Assembly (NCBI GenBank): GCA_024280375.1 | Contig: JAJRQF010000028.1 | Coordinates: 18,447 to 82,446, forward strand | DNA length: 64,000 nucleotides | Direction of reading: 5' to 3' | Origin: Alphaproteobacteria bacterium | GTDB taxonomy: Bacteria; Pseudomonadota; Alphaproteobacteria; Rhizobiales; Rhizobiaceae | In this document: positions 37,344 through 47,157 of the stretch, piece by piece | Numbering within the stretch: position 1 is the stretch's first letter | Layout of the letters: each line of letters opens with the position of its first letter | Notes under the pieces: generated by a model | What the model was told of the DNA's origin: nothing | The model's database searches: none | What the model saw: only the letters and a program-made list of their open reading frames with translations | Translations under genes and position numbers: made by a program

Positions 37344-39104
37344 TTACCGCATTTCTTCTGGTGCTTCCGCCCCAATTATTGCAAGACCAGAAGTCAGAAC
37401 TGATCCAATTGATTTGACAAGTGCAAGCCTCGCCAAAGTCAATTCTGGCAATTTAGGGTTAATAAACCGTAATTCCGGTCGGTCATTGCCCCGATTCCAA
37501 TGTGTATGTAGGCTGCTTGCCAGCTCAAACAAGTAAAATGCGATCCGATGCGGCTCATGGGTTTTGGCTGCAGCCTCTACAATTTTTGGATATTCAGAGA
37601 GCTTTTTGATCAATTCGATCTCAGAATCATCAACTAACAGGCTCAAATCAGCTACGGCCAGCGATTGATCACTGGTATCAATATCGGCAGCATCACGCCC
37701 AACCTGGCGAAACACCGAACAGGTACGAGCATGGGCATACTGCACGTAAAATACAGGATTATCCTTTGATTGCTCCACCACTTTGGTGAAATCAAAATCG
37801 AGCGGCATATCGTTTTTCCGATAAAGCATCATAAAACGCACCGCATCACTGCCAACCTCATTCACCACATCGCGAAGGGTAATAAAATCGCCCGAACGCT
37901 TCGACATTTTGATCGGCTTGCCATCTCGGAAAAGTTTGACCAACTGGCAAAGGCGAACGGTGAGCTTGGTTTTACCACCGGAAATTGCCCTGGCAACAGC
38001 TTCCAGCCGCTTCACATAGCCACCGTGGTCAGCGCCTAATATAAATATAGTCTCATCAAAACCGCGCTGAAATTTATCGAGGAAATAGGCAACGTCTGCC
38101 GCAAAGTAGGTATAAGAACCATCTGATTTTACCAGCGGACGATCTATATCGTCACCAACTTCGGTCGAACGAAACAACAATTGTTCCCGGTCCTCCCAAT
38201 CCTCAGGCTTTTGTCCCTTTGGCGGCGGCAAAGTGCCCTGATAAACAAAGCCCTTCGCACGCAAATCTTCAATCGCATCTTCAATCTTGGATTTATTGCC
38301 CTTAACCTCATGCAGGGAACGTTCGGAAAAGAACAGATCATGGCGCACATTCAGGGCCGCAAGATCCGCCCGGATAAGGTCCATCATAGCATCAATTGAT
38401 ACAGGCTTGAAAATTGGCAGCCATTCATCTTCGCCAGCGTTTAAAAACCTGTCACCATATTTCTCCGCCAGCATTTTTCCAACGGGCACAAGATAGTCAC
38501 CAGGATATAGCCCTTCGGGTATCGCCCCGATATCCTCGCCCAACGCTTCCCGGTAGCGCAAAAACACAGAACGCGCCAAAACATCAATCTGCCCGCCCGC
38601 GTCATTGACGTAATATTCGCGCGTCACGTCATATCCGGCAAAATCCAGCAGGTTTGCTAAAGCATCGCCAATGACCGCCCCGCGACAATGCCCCACATGC
38701 ATCGGGCCAGTGGGATTGGCAGAAACATATTCCACATTGACTTTTTGGCCATTGCCAAGGCTCGAACTGCCAAAAGTGGTTCGGTTTTTCAATATATCAG
38801 CAAGTTGCGCAAACCAGAATGAAGGCTTTGCAACAATATTGATGAAACCCGGCCCGGCAACCACGGCACTTTCAACATCCTGGTCTTTTACCAGTTCGTC
38901 GACGATAATCTCAGCCAATTGCCGGGGGTTCATTCCAACCTGCTTGGCCAGAACCATTGCCGCATTGGTTGCCAAATCACCATGTGAGGAATCTCGTGGC
39001 AATTCGACCGACAAACGCTGCAAATTAATTTCAGGATTATCTTTAAAATCAATCGATTCAATAGATTTTTTAATCTTTTGCTCGAATAGAGTAAATATGC
39101 TCAT
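37344..39104 (-). CDS. argS: Arginyl-tRNA synthetase
   Basis: 586-residue class I synthetase. It has an N-terminal Add-1 tRNA-binding domain, the HIGH-type motif [15 protein letters not shown] near residue 120, the KMSK-type motif KMSKRSGDF near 390 and a C-terminal DALR anticodon-binding domain ([18 protein letters not shown] onward). The ATG at 39104 ([10 protein letters not shown]) is preferred to the one at 39146 because it matches the family start. A SPOR gene follows 115 bp downstream. Confidence 0.97.
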   Translation of the reverse strand: MSIFTLFEQKIKKSIESIDFKDNPEINLQRLSVELPRDSSHGDLATNAAMVLAKQVGMNPRQLAEIIVDELVKDQDVESAVVAGPGFINIVAKPSFWFAQLADILKNRTTFGSSSLGNGQKVNVEYVSANPTGPMHVGHCRGAVIGDALANLLDFAGYDVTREYYVNDAGGQIDVLARSVFLRYREALGEDIGAIPEGLYPGDYLVPVGKMLAEKYGDRFLNAGEDEWLPIFKPVSIDAMMDLIRADLAALNVRHDLFFSERSLHEVKGNKSKIEDAIEDLRAKGFVYQGTLPPPKGQKPEDWEDREQLLFRSTEVGDDIDRPLVKSDGSYTYFAADVAYFLDKFQRGFDETIFILGADHGGYVKRLEAVARAISGGKTKLTVRLCQLVKLFRDGKPIKMSKRSGDFITLRDVVNEVGSDAVRFMMLYRKNDMPLDFDFTKVVEQSKDNPVFYVQYAHARTCSVFRQVGRDAADIDTSDQSLAVADLSLLVDDSEIELIKKLSEYPKIVEAAAKTHEPHRIAFYLFELASSLHTHWNRGNDRPELRFINPKLPELTLARLALVKSIGSVLTSGLAIIGAEAPEEMR

Positions 39105-39198
39105 GGAACAATTGCCCTGTGGTGAAACGATTGATGCGATTTTCAACTCAAATTAGTAGCTGAACAAATGGCGATATTGGGAGAAATTCTGCCGTGCT

Positions 39199-40416
39199 CT
39201 AACCCAGATCAGGTGTTGCGTCAAACAGGCGCCGATGTTCAGATATTGCGTAAGGGTCTGACTGGCCAGCAAGAAAATCAGATATGCGTCTTGCCCGGTC
39301 AAACTCATCCAATTGCCCAAGGCCTTCTGACCAACCTTCCGGCAGTTCTGCCCGGCCAGAAAAATAGGCCTCAAACAAGTCCCTGATAATCGCCTCAGCA
39401 CCATCCATCACCCTCATAACCTGTTCATGACGATACATATTTTCAAACAAAAATGATTTCAATTCACGTTCCTTGGCGCTCATTTCTGTCGAAAAGCACC
39501 CCATCACCTCTCCGGCTTGGCGAACATCTTCCACATTGGCTGGGTTGTGAGCCTCCAGCCGCCTCACCGTCTCATCAATCACATCTTCAACCATAATGGT
39601 TATTTGCCGCCGGATAAGCTCATGGTTCATCCGGCTTGAATTAAGTTTGGGATATTGGGCCTTCACATCCGCCAACAACTCACCGGCAAGCGGAACATTG
39701 GCAAGATCATCAAGGCAAAACAACCCGGCCCGCAATCCATCATCTATATCATGATTATCATAGGCAATATCATCAGCAATTGCCGCCAATTGCGCTTCCA
39801 GCCCCGGCCAACTCCAAAGCTGCAAATCCTGCAACTGGTTATACTCAACAATTTGCGCCGGCAGGCCTTCAAGTGATTCGGGCCTGTTTTCATCTATTAA
39901 AGGCCCATTGTGCTTGGCCAGACCTTCCAGCGTTTCCCAACTAAGATTTAACCCGTCGAAATCGGCATATTGACGCTCAAGTGCTGTGACAATGCGCAAG
40001 GATTGGGCGTTATGGTCAAACCCACCATAATCAGCCATCGCCTCGTTCAAGGCCCGCTCGCCCGCATGACCAAAAGGCGTGTGACCAAAATCATGCACCA
40101 GCGCCAGTGCTTCGGCCAAATCCTCGTCCAACTTCAATGCCCGCGCCAAAGAGCGGGCAATCTGCGAAACCTCAATCGTATGGGTCAACCTGGTGCGATA
40201 ATGATCGCCCTCATGCACCACAAATACTTGGGTCTTGTGCTTGAGCCGGCGAAACGCGGTCGAATGAATAATCCGGTCCCGGTCCCGCTGAAACGCAGTA
40301 CGCGTTCGGCTTGGCGGCTCGTCAATCAACCGCCCTTTGCTGTTTACCGGATCACTTGCATAGGGCGCACGATCACGCCAGCCCGGAGGCAAAATTGAAA
40401 TTCGATTATTGGCCAT
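39199..40416 (-). CDS. dgt: Deoxyguanosinetriphosphate triphosphohydrolase-like protein
   Basis: 405-residue HD-domain protein that hydrolyses dNTPs to nucleoside and tripolyphosphate. The N-terminus contains [48 protein letters not shown] and [19 protein letters not shown] hold the metal-binding His-Asp residues. Divergent from erpA with a 124-bp shared control region and upstream of argS, as in related genomes. The stop reads TAGAGC. Confidence 0.93.
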   Translation of the reverse strand: MANNRISILPPGWRDRAPYASDPVNSKGRLIDEPPSRTRTAFQRDRDRIIHSTAFRRLKHKTQVFVVHEGDHYRTRLTHTIEVSQIARSLARALKLDEDLAEALALVHDFGHTPFGHAGERALNEAMADYGGFDHNAQSLRIVTALERQYADFDGLNLSWETLEGLAKHNGPLIDENRPESLEGLPAQIVEYNQLQDLQLWSWPGLEAQLAAIADDIAYDNHDIDDGLRAGLFCLDDLANVPLAGELLADVKAQYPKLNSSRMNHELIRRQITIMVEDVIDETVRRLEAHNPANVEDVRQAGEVMGCFSTEMSAKERELKSFLFENMYRHEQVMRVMDGAEAIIRDLFEAYFSGRAELPEGWSEGLGQLDEFDRARRISDFLAGQSDPYAISEHRRLFDATPDLG

Positions 40417-40483
40417 TGCAGAAACTCCTGGCTGTTCCTACCTCTACATTAGCCTACATTAACACATATTAAAAATTCTATGT

Positions 40484-40511
40484 TTGGTATTTGGCCAAAT
40501 TGTGATATAAA
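40484..40511 (+). promoter_or_regulatory. Putative erpA promoter with a palindrome in the spacer
   Basis: TTGGTA (40484-40489) and TATAAA (40506-40511) are 16 bp apart, upstream of erpA. The perfect 12-bp palindrome ATTTGGCCAAAT (40489-40500) fills most of the spacer and would be well placed for a repressor. The regulator is not known. Confidence 0.4.
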
Positions 40512-40540
40512 GACTTTCCTTCAAACCGGATGAGACAGAT

Positions 40541-40903
40541 ATGACCGCCGAAGCCCTGCAAAATACGACTGAAGACAATTCCAGCGTCACCATGTCAGAA
40601 AATGCGGCCAAACGGGTTGCCAAAATCATCAATGGTGAAAAAGACAAGAACGCCCTACGGGTTTCCGTCGAAGGCGGCGGCTGCTCTGGATTTTCCTACA
40701 AGTTTGATCTTGTTTCATCCCAAAATGATGATGACCTGATTATCGAACGCAGCGGTGCAACCGTATTGATCGATTCGGTTTCCGTTATGTATATGGAAGG
40801 CTCGGAAATCGATTTTGTCGATGATCTGATGGGCCAGTCATTCCAGATCAAAAATCCCAATGCCACCGCTTCCTGCGGGTGTGGCACCAGCTTTTCGATT
40901 TAA
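40541..40903 (+). CDS. erpA: Iron-sulfur cluster insertion protein ErpA
   Basis: 120-residue A-type carrier that hands Fe-S clusters to apoproteins. The three ligand cysteines are visible in EGGGCSGFSYKFDL and ASCGCGTSFSI at the very C-terminus. The first 17 residues are a nonconserved leader; an internal ATG (MSENAAKR) is an alternative start. Divergent from dgt and convergent with the YbaK gene (nine bases between stops). Confidence 0.94.
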   Translation: MTAEALQNTTEDNSSVTMSENAAKRVAKIINGEKDKNALRVSVEGGGCSGFSYKFDLVSSQNDDDLIIERSGATVLIDSVSVMYMEGSEIDFVDDLMGQSFQIKNPNATASCGCGTSFSI

Positions 40904-40912
40904 ATTGGGTTA

Positions 40913-41383
40913 TTAGACCACTTTCACATCGGCAATCTGACCACCGGTCATTTCCAACAACTGCTCCGGCGTGGTTGAAAACACATGGGCCGGAGAACCC
41001 GCAGCGGCCCAAATTTTTGGCAATTGCATCAAATCTTCATCTACGAAAATCTTGCAAGGTGATTTTTGCGCAATTGGAGATACACCACCAATGGCAAAGC
41101 CGGTAACCTCCCTCACCCACCGCCCCTTGGCTGATTCAAGCGGCTTACCCAGTAATTGTTCAATCTTGCGCTCATCAACCCGGTTGGAACCGGAAGTCAG
41201 CACCAGAACCGGTTGGTCGTCCGCTTTGAAAATCAATGACTTCACAATTTGTGACACTTCGCAGCCAGCAGCGTTCGCCGCATCTACGGCCGTGCGCGTA
41301 CCTTCCGGAAATTCAAAAATCTCACCGTCATGCCCGGCCTTCAACAATGCCAAACGAACCCGGTCAACCGATCCTTTTTTCAT
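40913..41383 (-). CDS. YbaK/EbsC family aminoacyl-tRNA deacylase
   Basis: 156-residue single-domain trans-editing protein related to YbaK and ProX, which clear mischarged tRNAs (for example Cys- or Ala-tRNA-Pro). It shows GCEVSQIVKSLIFKADDQPVLVL with the conserved Lys and the glycine-rich TGFAIGGVSPI block near residue 100. Start ATG 41383 (MKKGSVDRV) follows GAGAG; the frame reaches 41407. It is the last gene after the lipid-transport operon, 30 bp beyond. Confidence 0.88.
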   Translation of the reverse strand: MKKGSVDRVRLALLKAGHDGEIFEFPEGTRTAVDAANAAGCEVSQIVKSLIFKADDQPVLVLTSGSNRVDERKIEQLLGKPLESAKGRWVREVTGFAIGGVSPIAQKSPCKIFVDEDLMQLPKIWAAAGSPAHVFSTTPEQLLEMTGGQIADVKVV

Positions 41384-41413
41384 GGAAAGTCTCTCATATT
41401 TCAACAAAAATAG

Positions 41414-42106
41414 TTAGATGCGTTTTAGAACCCAGACAACAATGTCTCTTGAGACCTTGTCAAAAGCCCGGTCAAGCGCCCCCACATAGTCATCATTATT
41501 GCCGCCGCTGAAGGCTACGGTTGCGCTGAATACGTTAGATTTCAACACCCGGCCACTACGGTCGCTCAACAGCCGCACGGACAATTCGATGACTGCGGTC
41601 TTCTGCCCCCCGCTAACCGCCACTTCAAATGCCCTGATCGAGGTTAAAATCTGATAATCAATTACCAGCCCATCGCCAGGCTTGGCAACAGCACCGGAAC
41701 GACCCGTATTTTCAAACGCTTCCACCAGCTTGGTCTGCACCATTTTTGGCAGATCATCGCTCCATTGAGCACCTTTTAAATAGGTAATAATCGAAGGTGC
41801 CGGTTTAACAACGATGTTTTGGCTGTCGAGCGCCTTCAGCGACGTTGGCGCCTTAACCAGAATTTGCGCTCTCGTACCGACCTTCAAGCCGGAAAAATCT
41901 CGCGGCGCAGAAATATCATAGGTTTCCGGTGGAGGCGGAGCAGGCTTGAGCAACGCGCAGCCGGAAAGTTGGACGGCAAACAGCCCCACCACGCAAGCGC
42001 CAATAAGCGGCAGGTTCGTGCTTTTGCGTATGCAAAATACAGCACGATGCAATCGCTGTAACAAATTACAATCCCCAGAATATCTATTCAAATGACCGTC
42101 GCTCAT
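41414..42106 (-). CDS. ABC-type transport auxiliary lipoprotein (PqiC/DUF330-like)
   Basis: About 230 residues. A lipobox LSGC follows a hydrophobic stretch (LIGACVVGLFAVQLSGC, Cys about 51), so it is an exported lipoprotein. The mature part fits the ABC-type auxiliary family: TYDISAPRDF, then WSDDLPKMVQTKLVEAFENTG and a C-terminal amphipathic block. The N-terminus before the signal is unusually long (about 33 residues), and the true start may be an internal codon. It lies 58 bp after the MlaD gene and is likely the outer-membrane partner of that system. Confidence 0.85.
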   Translation of the reverse strand: MSDGHLNRYSGDCNLLQRLHRAVFCIRKSTNLPLIGACVVGLFAVQLSGCALLKPAPPPPETYDISAPRDFSGLKVGTRAQILVKAPTSLKALDSQNIVVKPAPSIITYLKGAQWSDDLPKMVQTKLVEAFENTGRSGAVAKPGDGLVIDYQILTSIRAFEVAVSGGQKTAVIELSVRLLSDRSGRVLKSNVFSATVAFSGGNNDDYVGALDRAFDKVSRDIVVWVLKRI

Positions 42107-42164
42107 TTACTCAATACTCAAATTCTTACCCGACTCGCCTTATATGCTTTTGCGGGCGAAATAG

Positions 42165-44087
42165 CTACCGTCTTGGCCTGCTTCCGCTCACCTGCCTAAT
42201 CCCCGGCGTTCCAACTATAAACGCCTTGGGATTTCTCTCAAAATTACCAATGACCCGGTCAATCCGGTTGATGGATTGCCGAGCCTGTTTGATCAACACT
42301 TCAGCTTCCCGCAAACCTCGATTGGAAAACCGTGTAAGCCCTTTGGATATTTCAGCAATCCGCGCATCAAGATTAACCGCCAGCTTTCTAAAATCGGCCA
42401 GGGTTGCGCGCGCATCGGCCATCAGGCCTTCGCCATTGCCGCCGCCTAACATGCCATCGAGCTTAGTCAAGATGCCATCCACCTTGGTCGAAGATTTGTT
42501 CAACCGACTGGCAAGTTCCTGAGCATCCGTAATGATTTGATTGATATCATCAGCACGATTACGAAATTTGGCCGTGACCGTGGAAACATCCTCAACAATG
42601 GTCGAAGCACCTTTCGCCGTCTTTTCCAGATTATCAACCACACTGGCAATCCGGCTGGCGTCAATTGCAGAGACTACCGATGATGCCCCCTCAATTGTTG
42701 TGCCAAGATCATCAATCAGTTTTGCAAGCTTGGTCGTATCAACCGCAGAAACCAGCTTCTTGGTTTCCTCCGACGCCTTGCCAAACTCATCAAAGGCAGA
42801 ATTGATTTTATCAACTTCAATTTTGGCCACAAATGCAGATGCATCTGAAATGGTCTTTTCAATTCCATCGGCAATTCTTGTCACCTGATCCGGCTTCAGC
42901 GCGGCAAGCGCATCATTGGCACGGCTAGCCGCCTGATCAAGGTTCTTTAGTGCCGAGTTCACCCTGTCCGCATCAATTGCGGCAATCAGAGTTGAAGCGT
43001 TATCAACAGTTTTACCAATATTATCAACGATTTCACCCACCCTTTCAGGCTTGACTGCTGCAACAATTTTCTTTGCGTCTTCAGAAATTTTCGAAATATT
43101 TTCCAAAGTATCCTTGATGTTACTGGCTTCCACATCCGCCACAATTTTGCGGGCGCTGGTTGCAGCTGAACTTAAATCATCAATCGCCGTGCCAATTTTT
43201 TCCGGACTTACGCTGGCGACCAGAACATCGACTTTGCCAAGCGTCTTGTTCAACCCATCCGAGAATTTATTCAATTGTTCTGCAGCGCTGGTAATTTTAT
43301 CAACGACCTTTGAGACATCTTCCCGCGAGGCATTCAACGTCTGGGAGAACCCTTCGAGATTGGCGATCGTTTTACGAACGGCTTCGGGATCAATCGCCTT
43401 GACCACATCTTCGGCTCCTTTAATCATCCCATCCAGTTTTGCAGACAGGGCCTCAATGGTCTTGCCAATATCGGCAGTTGCCGAAAGGAAGGTTTCAACC
43501 CCATCTGCATTCTTCGCCAAAGCGTCTGAAAACACCTGTGCATTGGAGATTGTCTTGCTGAGACTTTCGCGATTTTCAATCAAAAAGGACTCGACAGTAC
43601 TCATCACCTTTTCGGTACGATTAGCGATCGAATTCACCTTGGCAACAAGTTCGTTGAGGGCAGCCGGTTCCGCATCAATTGACGGCACTGTCCCCTCTGG
43701 CATATCGGCCAATCCCAATATGTTGCTTGCATCAGGTGACCCACCTTCAAGCTGAATAAACGCCCCGCCAGTAAAACCCTGAATGCCAATACTGGCTTTA
43801 GTATCACTGCGCACTGGAGTTTCCGCGTCAATTTTCACTTTGGCAATAACGAATCGCGGCGCATTGGCGGCAATAGCCAGGCTTTGAACTGTGCCAACCT
43901 GAATGCCGTTAAACAGGACCTGGGACCCTTTAACCAATCCGGTAACCGAGCCTTCAATCTTAATATCCATATCGACATAGGTGCGCTGTTCATTATATCG
44001 CCCGAGCCAAACGACAAATACAAACGCTAACGCCAGAGTTATCAGCGTAAACACACCAACGGTGACATAATTGGCTTTGGTTTCCAT
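42165..44087 (-). CDS. mlaD: MlaD-type (MCE domain) lipid-binding protein with 26-residue repeats
   Basis: 640 residues. A membrane helix (VGVFTLITLALAFVFVVWLG) precedes one MCE domain (about 38-120; GSVTGLVKGSQVLFNGIQVG). The long helical tail that follows is far larger than in E. coli MlaD (183 residues). From residue 293 to 500 it contains eight consecutive 26-residue units, each with an opening (V/I)(D/K)xx(K/R)(V/I), a central (D/N)L or (D/N)I pair and a small-residue ending such as LVSA; one more unit lies just before. This probably forms a long helical bundle or tube across the periplasm. Downstream of the permease and ATPase genes. Confidence 0.9.
   Translation of the reverse strand: METKANYVTVGVFTLITLALAFVFVVWLGRYNEQRTYVDMDIKIEGSVTGLVKGSQVLFNGIQVGTVQSLAIAANAPRFVIAKVKIDAETPVRSDTKASIGIQGFTGGAFIQLEGGSPDASNILGLADMPEGTVPSIDAEPAALNELVAKVNSIANRTEKVMSTVESFLIENRESLSKTISNAQVFSDALAKNADGVETFLSATADIGKTIEALSAKLDGMIKGAEDVVKAIDPEAVRKTIANLEGFSQTLNASREDVSKVVDKITSAAEQLNKFSDGLNKTLGKVDVLVASVSPEKIGTAIDDLSSAATSARKIVADVEASNIKDTLENISKISEDAKKIVAAVKPERVGEIVDNIGKTVDNASTLIAAIDADRVNSALKNLDQAASRANDALAALKPDQVTRIADGIEKTISDASAFVAKIEVDKINSAFDEFGKASEETKKLVSAVDTTKLAKLIDDLGTTIEGASSVVSAIDASRIASVVDNLEKTAKGASTIVEDVSTVTAKFRNRADDINQIITDAQELASRLNKSSTKVDGILTKLDGMLGGGNGEGLMADARATLADFRKLAVNLDARIAEISKGLTRFSNRGLREAEVLIKQARQSINRIDRVIGNFERNPKAFIVGTPGIRQVSGSRPRR
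42588..43211 (-). repeat. Eight coding 78-bp repeats in mlaD
   Basis: The stretch codes for residues 293-500 of the MlaD-like protein as eight units of exactly 26 residues without indels. At DNA level the copies have diverged, so they are visible mainly in the protein, which suggests an old expansion kept by selection. Confidence 0.8.
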
Positions 44088-44133
44088 TGAAATATGTAAT
44101 TCCCTGTTAGGCTTGCTTAATTATAGACTATAT

Positions 44134-44904
44134 TCACGCAACCACAATCGAACGGGCGCGTTTCCCACGAAAATAGGATTGCACCCAAGGATCGTCAAAT
44201 TCCAGCATTGTTTGCAACGGCCCTTCAACCAATACATGCCGATCACCCAATACGGCAATACGGTCGCAAACAGAAAACAGACTATCCAGATCATGTGTAA
44301 CCATAAATACGGTCAAACCAAGTGTATCGCGAAGTTTGGCGATTAACTCATCAAAATCAGATGCACCAATTGGATCGAGCCCCGATGTTGGCTCATCCAG
44401 AAACAAGATTTGCGGATCAAGCGCCAATGCACGGGCAAGTGCCGCCCGCTTGATCATGCCACCAGATAATTCCGACGGATATTTGGTGGCTGCTTCCTCC
44501 GACAATCCTACTAGATTGAGTTTCAACATAGCCAGCTCATCCATCAAACTTTGATCAAGATGCAAATATTCCCGCATCGGCATTTGAATGTTTTCAAGCA
44601 CATTTAAAGACGAGAACAATGCACCATGCTGAAAAAGCACCCCGAGCTCCTGATCAATAATATTGCGGATTTTCGGATCAGATTCGGCAAATTCCACACC
44701 CAGAATTTCGATTGACCCTTTCTGCTTGGGATTCAAATCAAGAATACTGCGCAGCAATACAGATTTACCGGAACCAGAAGCGCCGACAAAACCCAGTATT
44801 TCACCGGAGTAAATATCAAGGTCAAGCTTGTCCAGCACCAGATGACTGCCAAAACCAACAGAAAGATCGCGTATCTTGATCATCACTTTTGAACGCTCGC
44901 TCAA
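44134..44904 (-). CDS. mlaF: MlaF-type ABC transporter ATP-binding protein
   Basis: 256 residues: Walker A GASGSGKS near 37, Q-loop LFQHGALFSSLNVLEN, signature LSGGMIKRAALARALALDP and Walker B ILFLDEPTSGLDPIG. The LFQxGALF and SGGM sequences are typical of ATPases that drive MlaE-type lipid permeases. Its start overlaps the permease stop by four bases (ATGA). Confidence 0.94.
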   Translation of the reverse strand: MSERSKVMIKIRDLSVGFGSHLVLDKLDLDIYSGEILGFVGASGSGKSVLLRSILDLNPKQKGSIEILGVEFAESDPKIRNIIDQELGVLFQHGALFSSLNVLENIQMPMREYLHLDQSLMDELAMLKLNLVGLSEEAATKYPSELSGGMIKRAALARALALDPQILFLDEPTSGLDPIGASDFDELIAKLRDTLGLTVFMVTHDLDSLFSVCDRIAVLGDRHVLVEGPLQTMLEFDDPWVQSYFRGKRARSIVVA

Positions 44905-46058
44905 TAATCTATCACTCCATAGAATATCGCAAAAAGACCATCAACAACAATAACGACAAATATCGCTTTCACCACCGCTGATGTTGTGTGCCGGCCAAGT
45001 GATTCCGCACTACCGGATACTTTCATACCTTCAATGGATGCTACCAATCCGATGATCAGCGCCATAAACGGTGCTTTAATAAGGCCGGAAAACACGGTGG
45101 TAAAATCAATGGCGGTGCGCAAATTTCCGATAAACAATGAGGGCATTATATCCACATAGACCCAGGAAATAACAATAGCCCCCAACATGCCGAACAAATC
45201 GGAGACGATTGTCAGCATCGGTAAAACGATGATCAAGGCCATGATTCTTGGAAAAATCAAAACGCCAACAGGGTTAAGCCCCATAACCGTGAGCGCGTCG
45301 ATTTCCTCGCGCATTTTCATCGAACCAAGTTCAGCAGTGATCGCACTTCCAGTGCGGCCCGCCACCATAATGGCGGTCAACAATACGCCAATTTCACGAA
45401 GGTGCAGAATGCCTACCAGATTGACCACAAAAATTTCCGCGCCAAACACTTTCAGCTGCAAAGCCCCCTGCTGGGCAATGATAATACCAATGAGAAACGA
45501 CATCAGTGCAATAATCGGCACGGCCTGCAAGCCCATAACATCCATTTGATGAATGATCGACACAGGGCGAATACCACCGGATTTACCCGGTTTCATCTGC
45601 GCACCTCTGATAGATGCCCCAATTATATGGGCCGCCATAATAAAATCAGTACCAAAACCGGACACGGTTTTTCCAACTCCAGAAAAAACCCGATTAAACA
45701 GGCTGTCTGGTTTGGGGGCCTGTAAGGGCTTAAATGGGATAGCAACGGCGGCCAGCAATTCCAGATGACGATCATTGCCCGATGAAATATCAATAGGCTG
45801 ATTGCGCGCCTTGCACGTGGCCACAAGCCGATGAATTATCCATGCTCCCGCCGTGTCAAGCCGCACAATCCCACCCAAATCGACAAATACAGGCAATGTG
45901 CCGGGCTCATTTTCCAGCTGCTTCAATTCCCGATCCACCAGATGCACGCTTGGCCCGGTCCATGTCCCGGCCAACACAATAGCGATCTTCCCTGCATCCC
46001 GGCTTATCGCCAGTTCTGCAACAATGTCTTCATCAACCTCGCCAATGGAAATATTCAT
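44901..46058 (-). CDS. mlaE: MlaE-type permease with N-terminal STAS domain
   Basis: 385 residues from ATG 46058. The first about 100 form a STAS-like domain ([30 protein letters not shown]), which in E. coli is the separate protein MlaB; the rest is the MlaE permease with five to six helices ([28 protein letters not shown]-like core and [17 protein letters not shown]). The complex probably moves phospholipids between the membranes. The frame runs to ATG 46109; neither start has a clear ribosome site, so the start is uncertain. Confidence 0.9.
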   Translation of the reverse strand: [385 protein letters not shown]

Positions 46059-46164
46059 GAATACGTTTTTCGTTCTATAGATTGAGGCCGCGTTACGGTT
46101 TAGGATCATGCCCTATTAACACAGAGCATTGGTAACGTCAGCCTTTCAAACAGATAAGAGCAAG

Positions 46165-47157
46165 ATGAGAACAATAAATTTTATTCAACAATCCTGGCCA
46201 ATTCATGGAACATTTGCAATCTCCAGAGGCAGTCGCACAGAAGCATTGGTAATTATCTGCGAAATTACCAACACCAATGCAAAAAACATAAAATCAATCG
46301 GCCGGGGCGAATGTGTGCCCTACGCCCATTATGGCGAAAGCATTGAAAGCGTATTGCAGCAGTTGGAAAGCGTAAAACCCGCACTTTTAACCGGTGCTGG
46401 CCGCAAAGAATTGCAATCGCTGTTGCCGCCGGGCGCGGCTCGTAATGCGGTCGATTGTGCCCTATGGGATTTGCAGGCCAAGCAATCGAACACCAGTGTT
46501 GCCAAGCAAATTTGCCGCACATCTCCCAAAGCCCTTGAAACCGCCTATACGATTTCAATCGGCACACCTGCGGCAATGGCCAGCGCCTGCAAAAAAGCTG
46601 CAAGGCCATTGTTGAAGGTCAAAGTCGGGGGCGAAGAAGACGCAGAACGAATCATCGCCATTGCAAATGCTGCCCCGCAAGCCAGCATTATTCTTGATGC
46701 CAATGAGGGCTGGAACGAAAGTAACATCGAGGAAAATCTGAAGATTGCAGCCGATGCCGGCATTGCCCTGATCGAGCAACCGCTGCCCGCTGGCAAGGAT
46801 GAAATATTGCGGCACATTCCCCATCCGGTGCCAATTTGCGCCGATGAAAGCGCCCATGTGACCAGCGACCTTGAGGGGCTTGTCGGCCTTTATGATGTGA
46901 TCAATATTAAACTCGATAAAACCGGCGGGTTGAGCGAGGCATTGGCGATGCGCGACAAGGCAAGGGAACTGGGTTTTGGCCTGATGGTCGGCTGCATGGT
47001 GTCCACATCGCTTTCAATGGCTCCAGCACAACTATTGGCGCAAGGGGCCGAATTTGTTGATCTCGATGGCCCGCTGCTGCTGGAAAAAGATTGCCCCAAC
47101 GGTCTGATTTATGAAGGCGCAATGGTGTATCCGCCAACGGCAAAATTATGGGGTTAA
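46165..47157 (+). CDS. L-Ala-D/L-Glu (dipeptide) epimerase, enolase superfamily
   Basis: 330 residues of the muconate-lactonising subgroup. The catalytic Lys pair is in LLKVKVGG near 150; metal ligands are in ILDANEGW, EQPLPAGKDE and CADESAH, and the second catalytic Lys is in NIKLDKTGGL. This pattern fits dipeptide epimerases that recycle murein peptides. Start ATG 46165 follows AAGAG by five bases; the frame opens at a TTG at 46129. Convergent with the dehydratase, sharing the last four bases. Confidence 0.85.
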   Translation: MRTINFIQQSWPIHGTFAISRGSRTEALVIICEITNTNAKNIKSIGRGECVPYAHYGESIESVLQQLESVKPALLTGAGRKELQSLLPPGAARNAVDCALWDLQAKQSNTSVAKQICRTSPKALETAYTISIGTPAAMASACKKAARPLLKVKVGGEEDAERIIAIANAAPQASIILDANEGWNESNIEENLKIAADAGIALIEQPLPAGKDEILRHIPHPVPICADESAHVTSDLEGLVGLYDVINIKLDKTGGLSEALAMRDKARELGFGLMVGCMVSTSLSMAPAQLLAQGAEFVDLDGPLLLEKDCPNGLIYEGAMVYPPTAKLWG

